Assembly (NCBI RefSeq): GCF_030676415.1
Contig: NZ_JAUUTW010000010.1
Span: forward strand, 1-64,000
DNA length: 64,000 nt
DNA from: Peribacillus frigoritolerans
GTDB taxonomy: Bacteria > Bacillota > Bacilli > Bacillales > DSM-1321
Direction: 5' to 3'
The notes under the pieces are model-generated. The model saw only the letters and a list, made by a program, of their open reading frames with translations, searched no databases and was not told the origin of the DNA. A program made the position numbers and the translations under genes. Position 1 is the stretch's first letter. Each line of letters begins with the position of its first letter. Positions 9,150 through 16,545 of this stretch are shown here, piece by piece.

Positions 9150-10496
9150 ATGTTATTTATTGTTTTGGCCATTGGTGTGTTCTTAATTGTTTTTGCGACA
9201 ACTAAATTCAAGCTGCATCCGTTCTTATCGCTTCTATTAGGCACTTTATTTGTGGGTTTTGCTTCTGGGATGCCTCTGGATCAAATCGTTGAGAATATTA
9301 ACGGCGGTTTTGGCGGACTGATGACGAGCATTGGACTTGTAATCGTTTTCGGTACAATAATCGGAACCATTTTGGAAAAGGCCGGCGCCGCATTACGAAT
9401 GGCCGAAGTCGTATTGCGGATTGTCGGTCCTAAAAGACCGCAGCTTGCCATGAGCATGATTGGCTTTATCGTATCCATACCCGTTTTTTGCGATTCAGGT
9501 TTCGTTATTTTATCGAGCTTAAGAAAAGCATTGGCTAGACGCGCAAAAGTAGCGGTTGCTTCCATGTCAGTTGCGCTTGCCACTGGTTTATATGCGACAC
9601 ATACACTAGTGCCACCAACTCCAGGGCCAATAGCGGCAGCCGGGAATATCGGAGCGGATGGATACTTGGGGACGGTCATTTTGATTGGTCTTATTACGGC
9701 GATTCCAGCTGCACTTGCTGGTTATATATGGTCAATGAAAGTAGCGACCAAGATAGAGGTTGAAGATGACAGAAGTGACCTGGATTACGATTATGATGAA
9801 ATTGTCCGTTCATTCGGCAAGATGCCTTCTGCCTTTCAATCATTTTTACCGATCGTTTTACCGATTGTCCTGATTGGAGCCAGTTCTGTATTAACGCTCT
9901 TTGGTGCAGAGGGAGGAATCGCCGCATTTTTCATATTCTTGGGCCAGCCGGTCATCGCATTGCTCGTCGGAGTAATTTCAGCTCTGACATTGCTGCCTAA
10001 GTACGATGAAGAAACATTGACAAACTGGATAGGAGCTGCCTTATTGGATGCTGCGCCAATTTTATTGATCACCGGGGCGGGCGGAGCATTTGGTACAGTC
10101 ATTAAGAATACGGGGATTGCAGATATCATCCAAAGTTGGGATATAGGCAGCATCTTTAGCGGTTCCTTGTTCCTGCTGGTCCCGTTCCTAATTGCTGCTG
10201 GGTTAAAAACAGCGCAGGGTTCTTCCACAGCATCCCTGGTCATCACTTCATCTTTGATTGCCCCCATGCTTCCAACGTTGGGTATTGAAGGAGCTGTTCC
10301 ACTTGCATTGGTAGTCATGGCTGTTGGTGCAGGTGCGATGACTGTAAGCCATGTAAATGATAGCTTCTTCTGGGTGGTCACCCAATTTAGCGGGATGAAA
10401 GTGACGGATGCCTATAAAGCTCAAACGATGGCAACCTTAATACAAGGAGTAGTCACGATAATCACGACGATGATATTATGGGTCATTCTTGTGTGA
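9150..10496 (+). CDS. GntP-family permease (gluconate/glycerate H+ symporter)
   Basis: This is a 448-aa integral membrane permease of the gluconate:H+ symporter family. Typical features are the N-terminal helix pair, the GFGGLMTSIGLVIVFGTIIG block, IPVFCDSGFVIL and THTLVPPTPGPIAAAGNIGAD, which are hallmark GntP segments. Near the C-terminus are TAQGSSTASLVITSSLIAP and VSHVNDSFFWVV. Its ribosome binding site (AGGGGG) lies in the last codons of the kinase gene, which suggests translational coupling. Together with the kinase it would import and trap glycerate or a related sugar acid. Substrate specificity is inferred from the neighbour. Confidence 0.9.
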   Translation: MLFIVLAIGVFLIVFATTKFKLHPFLSLLLGTLFVGFASGMPLDQIVENINGGFGGLMTSIGLVIVFGTIIGTILEKAGAALRMAEVVLRIVGPKRPQLAMSMIGFIVSIPVFCDSGFVILSSLRKALARRAKVAVASMSVALATGLYATHTLVPPTPGPIAAAGNIGADGYLGTVILIGLITAIPAALAGYIWSMKVATKIEVEDDRSDLDYDYDEIVRSFGKMPSAFQSFLPIVLPIVLIGASSVLTLFGAEGGIAAFFIFLGQPVIALLVGVISALTLLPKYDEETLTNWIGAALLDAAPILLITGAGGAFGTVIKNTGIADIIQSWDIGSIFSGSLFLLVPFLIAAGLKTAQGSSTASLVITSSLIAPMLPTLGIEGAVPLALVVMAVGAGAMTVSHVNDSFFWVVTQFSGMKVTDAYKAQTMATLIQGVVTIITTMILWVILV

Positions 10497-10515
10497 TATT
10501 AATAATGGAAAAACG

Positions 10516-10542
10516 GAGAGGCGTGAAACGCTTCTCTTTTTT
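10516..10542 (+). terminator. Terminator of the glycerate operon
   Basis: A 9-bp stem with one G-U pair (10516-10524 with 10528-10536) is followed by six T. Confidence 0.75.
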
Positions 10543-10577
10543 ATGCTTTAAATTGAATATATTTTACTTTTTATGTT

Positions 10578-10640
10578 GGTGTACGAACTAAAATAGTGTA
10601 TGATGCATAGTATAAGGTATGGTGTACGTCACATAGTATA
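10578..10640 (+). promoter_or_regulatory. Direct repeats before padR, candidate operator
   Basis: GGTGTACG occurs at 10578-10585 and 10621-10628, and CATAGTATA at 10606-10614 and 10632-10640. The repeats crowd the 80 bp before the PadR start and are the obvious candidates for autoregulation. Confidence 0.4.
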
Positions 10641-10656
10641 GAGAAGAGGTGATTGG

Positions 10657-11004
10657 ATGAGCACATTACTGAATTCATTAACCACTGAGCTGCGCAGAGG
10701 CACTCTGACGTTAGCTGTTCTAAGTCAGCTCAAAACCCCTCAATATGGGTACTCGCTTGTCCAGCGTTTAGAGAAGTCGGGAATTACCATTGATCAAAGT
10801 ACTTTATATCCTTTGCTTCGCCGCCTGGAAAAACAAGAATTGGTGACCAGCAGCTGGGATACTTCTGAAAGTAGACCGCGCAAGTACTATTCTTTAAGTG
10901 ATTATGGGGGAGAAATCTTCACTCAGTTAAAGGAAGAATGGGAAAAAACTTCTCAAGAGCTTTATATTTTATTAAAAGGAGAGGGAGAAGATGGAGCTGA
11001 TTGA
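10657..11004 (+). CDS. PadR-family transcriptional regulator
   Basis: This 115-aa protein is a single PadR winged helix. The pattern LTLAVLSQLKTPQYGYSLV, then TLYPLLRRLEKQELV and RPRKYYSLSDYG, is the family core. It is short, like the PadR-s2 subfamily without a long C-terminal domain. The gene overlaps the following membrane-protein gene by 14 bases. PadR paired with a HAAS/DUF1700-type membrane protein is a recurrent unit in Firmicutes, where the repressor usually controls its own operon. Repeated sequence just upstream fits autoregulation. The inducing signal is unknown. Confidence 0.88.
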   Translation: MSTLLNSLTTELRRGTLTLAVLSQLKTPQYGYSLVQRLEKSGITIDQSTLYPLLRRLEKQELVTSSWDTSESRPRKYYSLSDYGGEIFTQLKEEWEKTSQELYILLKGEGEDGAD

Positions 11005-11983
11005 ACTTTATATTCAGGAAGTGACCCGGAGGCTGCCAGAAAAAAACCGGGAGGATATTGCGCTTGAGCTTCAATCTACAATCGAAGATATGCTACCGGA
11101 GGTTCATACGGAGCAAGATGTGAAAGACGTTCTTTTGAAATTAGGAGATCCGGTTACACTGGCAAGCGGTTATCGCGATCGGCCGATGCATCTGATTGGA
11201 CCGCGTTATTATGATCTATATATATGTCTGGTGAAAATGATTTTACCAATCGCAGCAGTCATATCACTGATCGCATTAGTAGGGGATAATCCGTTTCGGG
11301 ATATGGGGGATAATACGGTTATTGATTCGGTTCTCAACACAATCGGGAAAGGGATAGCAGGTATCATCAGTACAGGTATCCAAGTGTTTTTTTGGTTAAC
11401 GCTCTCATTTGCCATTGTAGAACGCGTGGATACTTCAAAAGACCAGTCGCCTTTAACAAAAGACTTGAAACCATGGACACCGGAAAACCTAAAAGATATT
11501 CCGAACATTTCAAAGGAAAAAGCGATTTCTTGGGTCGAGATTTTTGCAAGTTTGTTAGGTCTTTCTGTATTCACGGCCCTTTATTTCAATGCAGGAAACC
11601 TCTTAGGCGTCTATGAAAAAAGAAATGACAGTCTCATTTTCGTGACCCCTTCTTTCAATCAAGAGGTATTGAATTCCTATTGGCTGCTGGTATCTTGCGT
11701 AGTTATCATTGGTGTTCTCTTGGCGATTTACAAATTATTTTTAAGACAATGGACCCTGAAACTAGCTATATTCCATGCCATATACCAGCTATTGTCCACA
11801 CTGACTTTCATAATCATCATCAGTAATCCTAATTTATTGAACCCGGAATTCATTGCATACCAAAATACACTGTTTACAATCGATGAATGGAAAACCTCGA
11901 TTTACTGGGGTCTCATATTAATCACCATCTCTTTTGCCGCCTACGATTCCTATCAAGGCTTCCGAAAGGCAAAAGTCCGTTAA
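10991..11983 (+). CDS. HAAS-domain membrane protein
   Basis: This is a 330-aa membrane protein coupled to the PadR gene. Residues 1-70 resemble the HAAS signalling domain (ELYIQEVTRRLPEKNREDIALELQ pattern, then DVLLKLGDPVTLASGY). Five or six membrane segments follow, at about residues 80-100, 118-138, 185-205, 235-255, 263-283 and 295-315. Sequence between 140 and 175 is soluble and charged. Its start ATG lies inside the padR end, preceded by GGAGAGGG. The function is not known; such proteins are thought to work with the PadR partner in envelope stress or transport control. A terminator follows. Confidence 0.75.
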   Translation: MELIELYIQEVTRRLPEKNREDIALELQSTIEDMLPEVHTEQDVKDVLLKLGDPVTLASGYRDRPMHLIGPRYYDLYICLVKMILPIAAVISLIALVGDNPFRDMGDNTVIDSVLNTIGKGIAGIISTGIQVFFWLTLSFAIVERVDTSKDQSPLTKDLKPWTPENLKDIPNISKEKAISWVEIFASLLGLSVFTALYFNAGNLLGVYEKRNDSLIFVTPSFNQEVLNSYWLLVSCVVIIGVLLAIYKLFLRQWTLKLAIFHAIYQLLSTLTFIIIISNPNLLNPEFIAYQNTLFTIDEWKTSIYWGLILITISFAAYDSYQGFRKAKVR

Positions 11984-11984
11984 G

Positions 11985-12011
11985 GCACAGCATCCTAGCT
12001 GTGTTTTTTTG
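11985..12011 (+). terminator. Terminator of the padR operon
   Basis: CACAGC (11986-11991) pairs with GCTGTG (11998-12003) and is followed by seven T. Confidence 0.7.
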
Positions 12012-12086
12012 TTTGAAAATCCGTTAAGTGAAAAGTGAGTTGATACATGTCAGTAAGATTATTTCTCAAAATCCAAGGGACTACAG

Positions 12087-12137
12087 AAAAAACCTCATAT
12101 GATGTATAGTTTTTAACTAACTATACATCATATGAGG
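12087..12137 (-). terminator. Terminator of iseA
   Basis: A perfect 19-bp inverted repeat (12093-12111 with 12119-12137) with a 7-nt loop is followed on the minus strand by six T. It lies 20 bases beyond the iseA stop and is far longer than most terminators here. Confidence 0.8.
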
Positions 12138-12157
12138 CGTTACATTTAAGCCGTTTT

Positions 12158-12691
12158 TTATTGAACTGCATCGAACTGATTGACTTTCCAAGTGGATCCG
12201 GACTTATAAAAGGTAACCGTTCTTTTTACTGAGTCACCGTCGACTGTAGGTACAGTTAAATTGTAGGATCTAACGTTCAGTTTTTGATAGACCAATTTAA
12301 TTTTTGCTTTTCTCCACTCCAACATGCTGTAGCCGTCTCCGATTGGACGGGCTAATTTCCCTTTATGGGTAATGTACCTATATTTGGTCAGCCCTTTTTC
12401 AACTGCATTATTAGTAAATGTCTCTGCTAAGTAGTTAGTCAATTTATCTTTTGTATTAAACTCTTGGCAAAGGTATGAATACACTGTCCCTTTATAATTG
12501 AACGTTTTTTGTGAACATGAACGGGTATTGTACCCGTGTAATGCATTCCAAAAATGTTTGCTCGCATTATCGGCTATCTTTAATGCATTTGCGTCAGACA
12601 AATTCTGTGATGTCGTTTTTGCGGTAACCTGACCACTTAATGTGAAAAATAAAATCATAATGGATAATAGCATGCCTAAAAATTTTTTCAT
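12158..12691 (-). CDS. iseA: IseA (YoeB), inhibitor of DL-endopeptidase autolysins
   Basis: This secreted protein in B. subtilis binds NlpC/P60 D,L-endopeptidases (LytE, LytF, CwlO type) and restrains cell-wall hydrolysis. The 177-aa product starts MKKFLGMLLSIMILFF, a signal peptide likely cut after VTAKA-like sequence near residue 25. The mature part shows the family features SKHFWNALHGYN, two cysteines (in SCSQKTF and YLCQEF), KGKLARPIGDG and the C-terminal WKVNQFDAV, matching IseA from memory of the B. subtilis protein. ATG 12691 has GGGGAG seven bases upstream. A WalR-like box lies upstream, as expected for this WalRK regulon member. Confidence 0.9.
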   Translation of the reverse strand: MKKFLGMLLSIMILFFTLSGQVTAKTTSQNLSDANALKIADNASKHFWNALHGYNTRSCSQKTFNYKGTVYSYLCQEFNTKDKLTNYLAETFTNNAVEKGLTKYRYITHKGKLARPIGDGYSMLEWRKAKIKLVYQKLNVRSYNLTVPTVDGDSVKRTVTFYKSGSTWKVNQFDAVQ

Positions 12692-12754
12692 AATTTTTCT
12701 CCCCAATCCCTAATAGGATACTTATGTAACGAAAGTTTAATTAATATTACAATT

Positions 12755-12771
12755 GTTACATTTATATTACA
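12755..12771 (-). promoter_or_regulatory. Candidate WalR (YycF) box of iseA
   Basis: On the minus strand the site reads TGTAAT-N5-TGTAAC, a full match to the WalR consensus TGTWAH-N5-TGTWAH. It lies about 65 bp before the iseA start. In B. subtilis WalR represses iseA, so this site is probably a repressor site. The rest of 12772-13072 is AT-rich without a gene. Confidence 0.6.
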
Positions 12772-13072
12772 ACAAGGCTTACGTAATTAAAAGAGAAATA
12801 TTGTTAATTTTAAAATATATTTTTATGTTTTCCATTAAATATACATAGTTTGTTCACTTTATTCTTATTGAAAGAAACGTTCACCGAGTTGTAAATAGAA
12901 GGACATTGTCTGTTACATACTTCATATTCCACCAACTGGCCTATTTAAAACCCAGCAGTTAATTCTTTTGCAATAACTGGACAAGTTAATTCATTATATT
13001 TTCATTAATATCAAGATATGTACAAAAAACTCGAATGTCCCGGGTAAGCCGGAAAATAATAAAAATAAAGGT

Positions 13073-13102
13073 TTGACAAACTTTCCAATTCTACCGTATT
13101 AT
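13073..13102 (+). promoter_or_regulatory. Sigma-A promoter of the Mn riboswitch transcript
   Basis: TTGACA (13073-13078) and TATTAT (13097-13102) are separated by 18 bp, placing the transcript start about 20 bases before the conserved riboswitch core. Confidence 0.6.
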
Positions 13103-13124
13103 ATATTACATACTTGAATACATT

Positions 13125-13279
13125 CTCCAAAGGGGAGTAGCTTTTACAACAATGTCGTCATTACGGAGTTCTTTGCTCTCGGTGTTGTTGGCAGCATATT
13201 GTTGTTAGCCAGACCTTACCTATTGGTAAAGGTCTATTTTCTTTTAGTAAACCTTTACCAAAATGGTAAAGGTTTTTTT
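13125..13279 (+). ncRNA. yybP-ykoY manganese riboswitch with expression platform
   Basis: The aptamer spans about 13125-13221. It holds the hallmark AAAGGGGAGTAGC (13129-13141), GTCGTCA in the next strand, a variable hairpin, TTGTTGGCA, and the closing TAGCCAGACCTTACC, the same order as in the Mn2+-binding yybP-ykoY class. Directly after it an anti-terminator-like hairpin (about 13211-13234) and a terminator share GGTAAAGG and CCTTTACC blocks, so alternative pairing is built in. In characterised members Mn2+ binding allows read-through to an exporter gene. Here the gene after the terminator is a Spo0M-like protein. Confidence 0.85.
13249..13279 (+). terminator. Riboswitch-controlled terminator
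   Basis: A perfect 11-bp stem (13249-13259 with 13265-13275) with a 5-nt loop is followed by a T-run. It is the OFF element of the manganese riboswitch. Confidence 0.8.
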
Positions 13280-13365
13280 GTAGTCCGGATGATGCAGCCC
13301 TTAAGGAAATGTATAAACATGTGGGTTTAATAGAAAAACAAATAAATATAAATGGAGTGTATTCT

Positions 13366-13758
13366 TTGATACTTAGAAAATCTTTATTACTTTTAGGGAT
13401 AGGTTCTGCACAAATAGATTTAATCCTTCCGAAAAATACGTATAAATCTGGTGAATGCATAAATGGGTATTTCTTGATTAAAGGTGGTACCTTGGCGCAA
13501 AGAATAAGGAGGATTGAATGTGATTTAATTATGGATACTCATTCTACGGGAATGGAAGAGATCCTTAAAACGAGTACCATTTTGTCTTCAAGAGAGATAA
13601 ATTCAGGGGAAAGCAATGAAATTCCTTTTAACTTTTGTCTGCCTACATTGAAGGAGCCTTATAAGCGAGGGGTTTCCTATCGCCTTAAAACGAGACTTAT
13701 ACTTGATCAAGGGATAATAGGCAAGGATGATGACTGGATTTTAATCGATTCTGAATAA
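13366..13758 (+). CDS. Spo0M-like arrestin-fold sporulation-control protein (short)
   Basis: The 130-aa product resembles the N-terminal arrestin-like half of Spo0M: the pattern GIGSAQIDLILPKNTYKSGE followed by INGYFLIKGGTLAQRI matches the family opening, and YRLKTRLILDQG resembles the domain end. Full Spo0M proteins are about 250 aa, so this is about half length and ends cleanly at YRL...DDDWILIDSE. TTG 13366 is the likely start, with GGAG seven bases upstream. An open frame runs upstream through 13288-13365 without a ribosome binding site and may be debris of another gene. It is followed 21 bases later by mscS and both sit behind the Mn riboswitch. Confidence 0.7.
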   Translation: MILRKSLLLLGIGSAQIDLILPKNTYKSGECINGYFLIKGGTLAQRIRRIECDLIMDTHSTGMEEILKTSTILSSREINSGESNEIPFNFCLPTLKEPYKRGVSYRLKTRLILDQGIIGKDDDWILIDSE

Positions 13759-13779
13759 AGTGGAAATGGAGGTGGGAAC

Positions 13780-14661
13780 ATGAATATCTTGAAATTTACT
13801 GAGCTTGCTATGGATTATTTGGAAGAATTTTTATTATTGAGGCTTTTTATATTAGCTTTACTGTTATTGGCCGTTTATTTTATTTTGAATAAAATGGTCG
13901 AATGGTTCTTTAAGAGATCTAATTTTTTTGAGGAAGAAGTCGAAAAAACGATACAGGGGGTTACTCGTTCTTCTCTTAGATACGGCATTGCAGGACTTTT
14001 CCTCATTTATCTGATTGGACAGTTTATAGACCTAAAAGGAATTTTAGCTGGAGCTGGTATTTTAGGGGTCGTTATCGGATTTGCCGCTCAGCAAATGCTT
14101 AAAGATATCTTATTGGGATTTGTAAGGCTTTCAGATAATGAATTCCGAGTGGGGAATTTCGTGACATTCAATGGGACAAGTTCTGGAACGATTGAGGAAA
14201 TCGGTATCCGGTTCATGCAGATCAGGGAATGGTCAGGGAAATTACTGACCATTCCACACAGTGAAATCAGGACGATTCAAAATTTCAATAAAGGGAGAAT
14301 GCGAATCATTGAGCGCATTACAGTAAGTTACCAAGAAAATCCTGAAAAGGTAAAACGGCTGTTGGAGGATATATGTATTATCTGTAATGAGAAGTATGGT
14401 GAAAGCCTTTTAAGGCTAGAGGATGGTACACCTGAAGAGGACTTTAGATACATTGGCATTACGGATTTAAATCCGAATCTTAAATATGTTGGATATGAAC
14501 TATGCATAGTGGGACTTGTGAAACCTGATGATTACTTTGAAACATCGAGAAGCGTGAGGTTTGAAATGATGACTGCTTTACATGAGCATCAAATTCTAAT
14601 GCCATCTTCCCATTTGCTTGTACAGGGCAATCCTAATCATGAACGTTTACTGGAGAACTGA
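13780..14661 (+). CDS. MscS-family mechanosensitive channel
   Basis: This is a 293-aa small-conductance mechanosensitive channel protein. It has membrane helices at about residues 18-40, 64-86 and 88-110. The last is the pore helix region with glycine/alanine spacing (LAGAGILGVVIGFAAQQML), followed by the beta-domain motif FRVGNFVTFNGTSSGTIEEIGIRFMQIR. That matches the YggB/MscS core, and the cytoplasmic alpha-beta domain continues to the end. GGAGGTGGG lies just before the ATG. It would release solutes under hypo-osmotic shock. Being downstream of a manganese riboswitch with no promoter visible in the 21-bp gap is unusual. Confidence 0.88.
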   Translation: MNILKFTELAMDYLEEFLLLRLFILALLLLAVYFILNKMVEWFFKRSNFFEEEVEKTIQGVTRSSLRYGIAGLFLIYLIGQFIDLKGILAGAGILGVVIGFAAQQMLKDILLGFVRLSDNEFRVGNFVTFNGTSSGTIEEIGIRFMQIREWSGKLLTIPHSEIRTIQNFNKGRMRIIERITVSYQENPEKVKRLLEDICIICNEKYGESLLRLEDGTPEEDFRYIGITDLNPNLKYVGYELCIVGLVKPDDYFETSRSVRFEMMTALHEHQILMPSSHLLVQGNPNHERLLEN

Positions 14662-14767
14662 AAAGAAGAAACATGCTTGAGATAATCCGAGAAAAGGTCA
14701 TGAAAAAATGAAGGTAACAAAGGGCAGAAGCATTCCTGGCGACAGTCGTTGGAAACTTAAGGATAGT

Positions 14768-14802
14768 AAAGGGCTTTCTATTTTAGGAAGTCCCTTTTTT
14801 TA
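14768..14802 (+). terminator. Terminator after mscS
   Basis: An AAAGGG...TCCCTTT stem (about 14768-14796), somewhat imperfect inside, is followed by seven T. Confidence 0.6.
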
Positions 14803-14835
14803 TACAAGATCTGGTTTAATTTTATGAATTTTACC

Positions 14836-14864
14836 TTGATTTATCAGATTAAATAGATTATTAT
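14836..14864 (+). promoter_or_regulatory. Promoter of the MFS efflux leader
   Basis: TTGATT (14836-14841) and TATTAT (14859-14864) are separated by 17 bp. They would start a leader of about 215 nt before the MFS gene. Confidence 0.45.
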
Positions 14865-14897
14865 AAAATTAACATAAAATGGAAGGGTGACCTTTAA

Positions 14898-15079
14898 ACA
14901 ATGATCATTTAATCCTATTCTTCAAGAAAAAAATGCGTGCTAAATACGAACTTTTTTTCTGGATAGGATTAGTCTGTACTTAAAATACAAACAAAGATCA
15001 TTGTGTTCCATCCATTAGGGATACTTTGCTCTGTTAAATTTGTATTGTACTGCCTCCTGTCCAGATATCTCACAGGAGG
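14898..15079 (+). promoter_or_regulatory. Structured 5' leader with RBS-sequestering hairpin
   Basis: Three nested perfect inverted repeats are visible: ACAATGATC 14898-14906 with 14996-15004, TAATCCTAT 14910-14918 with 14963-14971, and AGAAAAAAA 14925-14933 with 14952-14960. A separate 8-bp hairpin pairs CCTCCTGT (15053-15060) with ACAGGAGG (15072-15079), which is the ribosome binding site of the MFS gene. This is the layout of translation-attenuation leaders of drug-resistance genes. Confidence 0.65.
14933..14983 (+). CDS. Candidate 16-codon leader peptide
   Basis: An ATG inside the nested leader structure opens a short frame MRAKYELFFWIGLVCT that ends within the same hairpin arm. The ribosome binding site is poor (AAGAAAA). 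A three-codon frame MII at 14901-14912 has a better Shine-Dalgarno sequence. Either could be the ribosome-stalling element; both are hypotheses. Confidence 0.3.
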   Translation: MRAKYELFFWIGLVCT

Positions 15080-15086
15080 TTTTTAT

Positions 15087-16340
15087 ATGGGGAAAAACAC
15101 AACCGTAGCATTTAGTAATAAGGAACCTAACATTTTTAAAAATCGTGTATTCCGGGCCATTATCTTTTCTGGCTTGTTTTTACAAATTGGGATATGGGTA
15201 CGGAATTTTGCAGTTTTGTTATTCGTCATGGAAAAGACAAACGGGGATGCCTTTGCCATTTCCATGATATCAGTAGCGGAGTTCGCACCCATTTTTATTT
15301 TTTCATTTATTGGAGGGACGTTTGCTGACCGCTGGAGTCCGAAAAAAACGATGGTTTGGTGTGATATATTAAGTGCAATATCCGTATTTGCTGTGCTTAT
15401 CTCGCTTATCTTTGGCAGTTGGAAAATGGTATTCTTCGCAACTTTGATTTCGGCGATACTTTCTCAATTTTCTCAGCCATCAGGCATGAAGCTATTTAAG
15501 ATGCATTTGCCTGAAAGTCAAATTCAAACAGGAATGTCTGTTTATCAGACCGTCTTCGCAGTATTTATGGTTTTAGGTCCGATTCTCGGTACATTTGCCT
15601 TCCAATCATTTGGGATAAACATCTCTATTGCGATTACTGGCCTGGCGTTTTTACTTTCAGCTGGAGCACTCGCCTTTCTTCCAAAAGATCGAAAACTGAA
15701 TGAAGAGACCGCAAAAACAACGTTATGGCAGGAAATGAAAAGCGGAGTTAGCTATGTATTGCGAAAAAAAGAACTAAGTTTGCTTGGTTTATGTTTTCTG
15801 GCTGCCGGGCTCGGACTGGGCTTTATTCAACCGCTCTCTATATTCCTTGTTACAGAACAACTGGAACTCCCTAAGGAAAATTTGCAATGGTTATTTATGG
15901 TGAATGGGTTTGGTATGATTTTAGGTGGAGCTGGGGTGATGATTTTTGCCAAAAAGGTGGCACCTCAGAGATTATTAGCTTTCGGAATGCTTGTGAATGC
16001 CATAGGATTAGCGGTAATGGGGCTTTCAACAAATCTTTGGATTACACTTACTGCCGAGTTCTTTAATGGGCTAATGCTGCCTTGTATTCAAATTGGGATC
16101 AATACATTGATATTGCAGAGGACCGAAGGCGAGTTCATCGGAAGGGTCAATGGAATCTTAAGCCCATTATTCACTGGATCGATGGTGTTGACGATGAGTG
16201 CGGCAGGCGTGCTTAAAGAGCAATTTTCACTCGTCACCATATTTGAAACCGCCGCTTTCTTTTTTATTCTAGGGATGTTTTTCATTTTGCCATTGTACAA
16301 TCAAAAGGCAGAAGCAAAACCCTTGGAAATTCAATCGTAA
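15087..16340 (+). CDS. MFS efflux protein, macrolide-efflux-like (MFS_3 type)
   Basis: This is a 417-aa, 12-helix exporter of the MFS_3 group that includes Mef-type macrolide pumps and EntS-like exporters. Telling segments are SGLFLQIGIWVRNFAVLLFV at helix 1 and GGTFADRWSPKKTM, the motif A loop. The start at 15087 lies seven bases after CAGGAGG; an upstream ATG at 15003 has no ribosome binding site and would cross the leader hairpin. The protein lacks a signal peptide. The sequestered ribosome binding site implies induction at the translation level, most simply by a ribosome-targeting drug. The actual substrate is not shown. Confidence 0.85.
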   Translation: MGKNTTVAFSNKEPNIFKNRVFRAIIFSGLFLQIGIWVRNFAVLLFVMEKTNGDAFAISMISVAEFAPIFIFSFIGGTFADRWSPKKTMVWCDILSAISVFAVLISLIFGSWKMVFFATLISAILSQFSQPSGMKLFKMHLPESQIQTGMSVYQTVFAVFMVLGPILGTFAFQSFGINISIAITGLAFLLSAGALAFLPKDRKLNEETAKTTLWQEMKSGVSYVLRKKELSLLGLCFLAAGLGLGFIQPLSIFLVTEQLELPKENLQWLFMVNGFGMILGGAGVMIFAKKVAPQRLLAFGMLVNAIGLAVMGLSTNLWITLTAEFFNGLMLPCIQIGINTLILQRTEGEFIGRVNGILSPLFTGSMVLTMSAAGVLKEQFSLVTIFETAAFFFILGMFFILPLYNQKAEAKPLEIQS

Positions 16341-16390
16341 GTATCTGCGGTGTGTCAACACCTCTATATAGCTAGAGCCATAGGACCTTA

Positions 16391-16428
16391 AGAAAAGCAG
16401 TCACTTCAGGCTGCTTTTCTTTTTTTTC
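16391..16428 (+). terminator. Terminator of the MFS gene
   Basis: A perfect 10-bp stem (16391-16400 with 16411-16420) and 10-nt loop are followed by eight T. Confidence 0.8.
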
Positions 16429-16545
16429 TTCCCTTGCCTGTTATTGCAACTAACAAATTCTGGATCAACAATTATTTTTAGAGTACTTGTAAATACTAAA
16501 AATGGCTTGTTGGTGAATAGCTTAAATGAAAAAGGAGAAAAGTTA

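Noticed and set aside
13161..13460. 99-codon minus-strand frame over the Mn riboswitch
   Set aside because: It crosses the aptamer, terminator and the spo0M-like start; the composition is explained by those features and there is no ribosome binding site.
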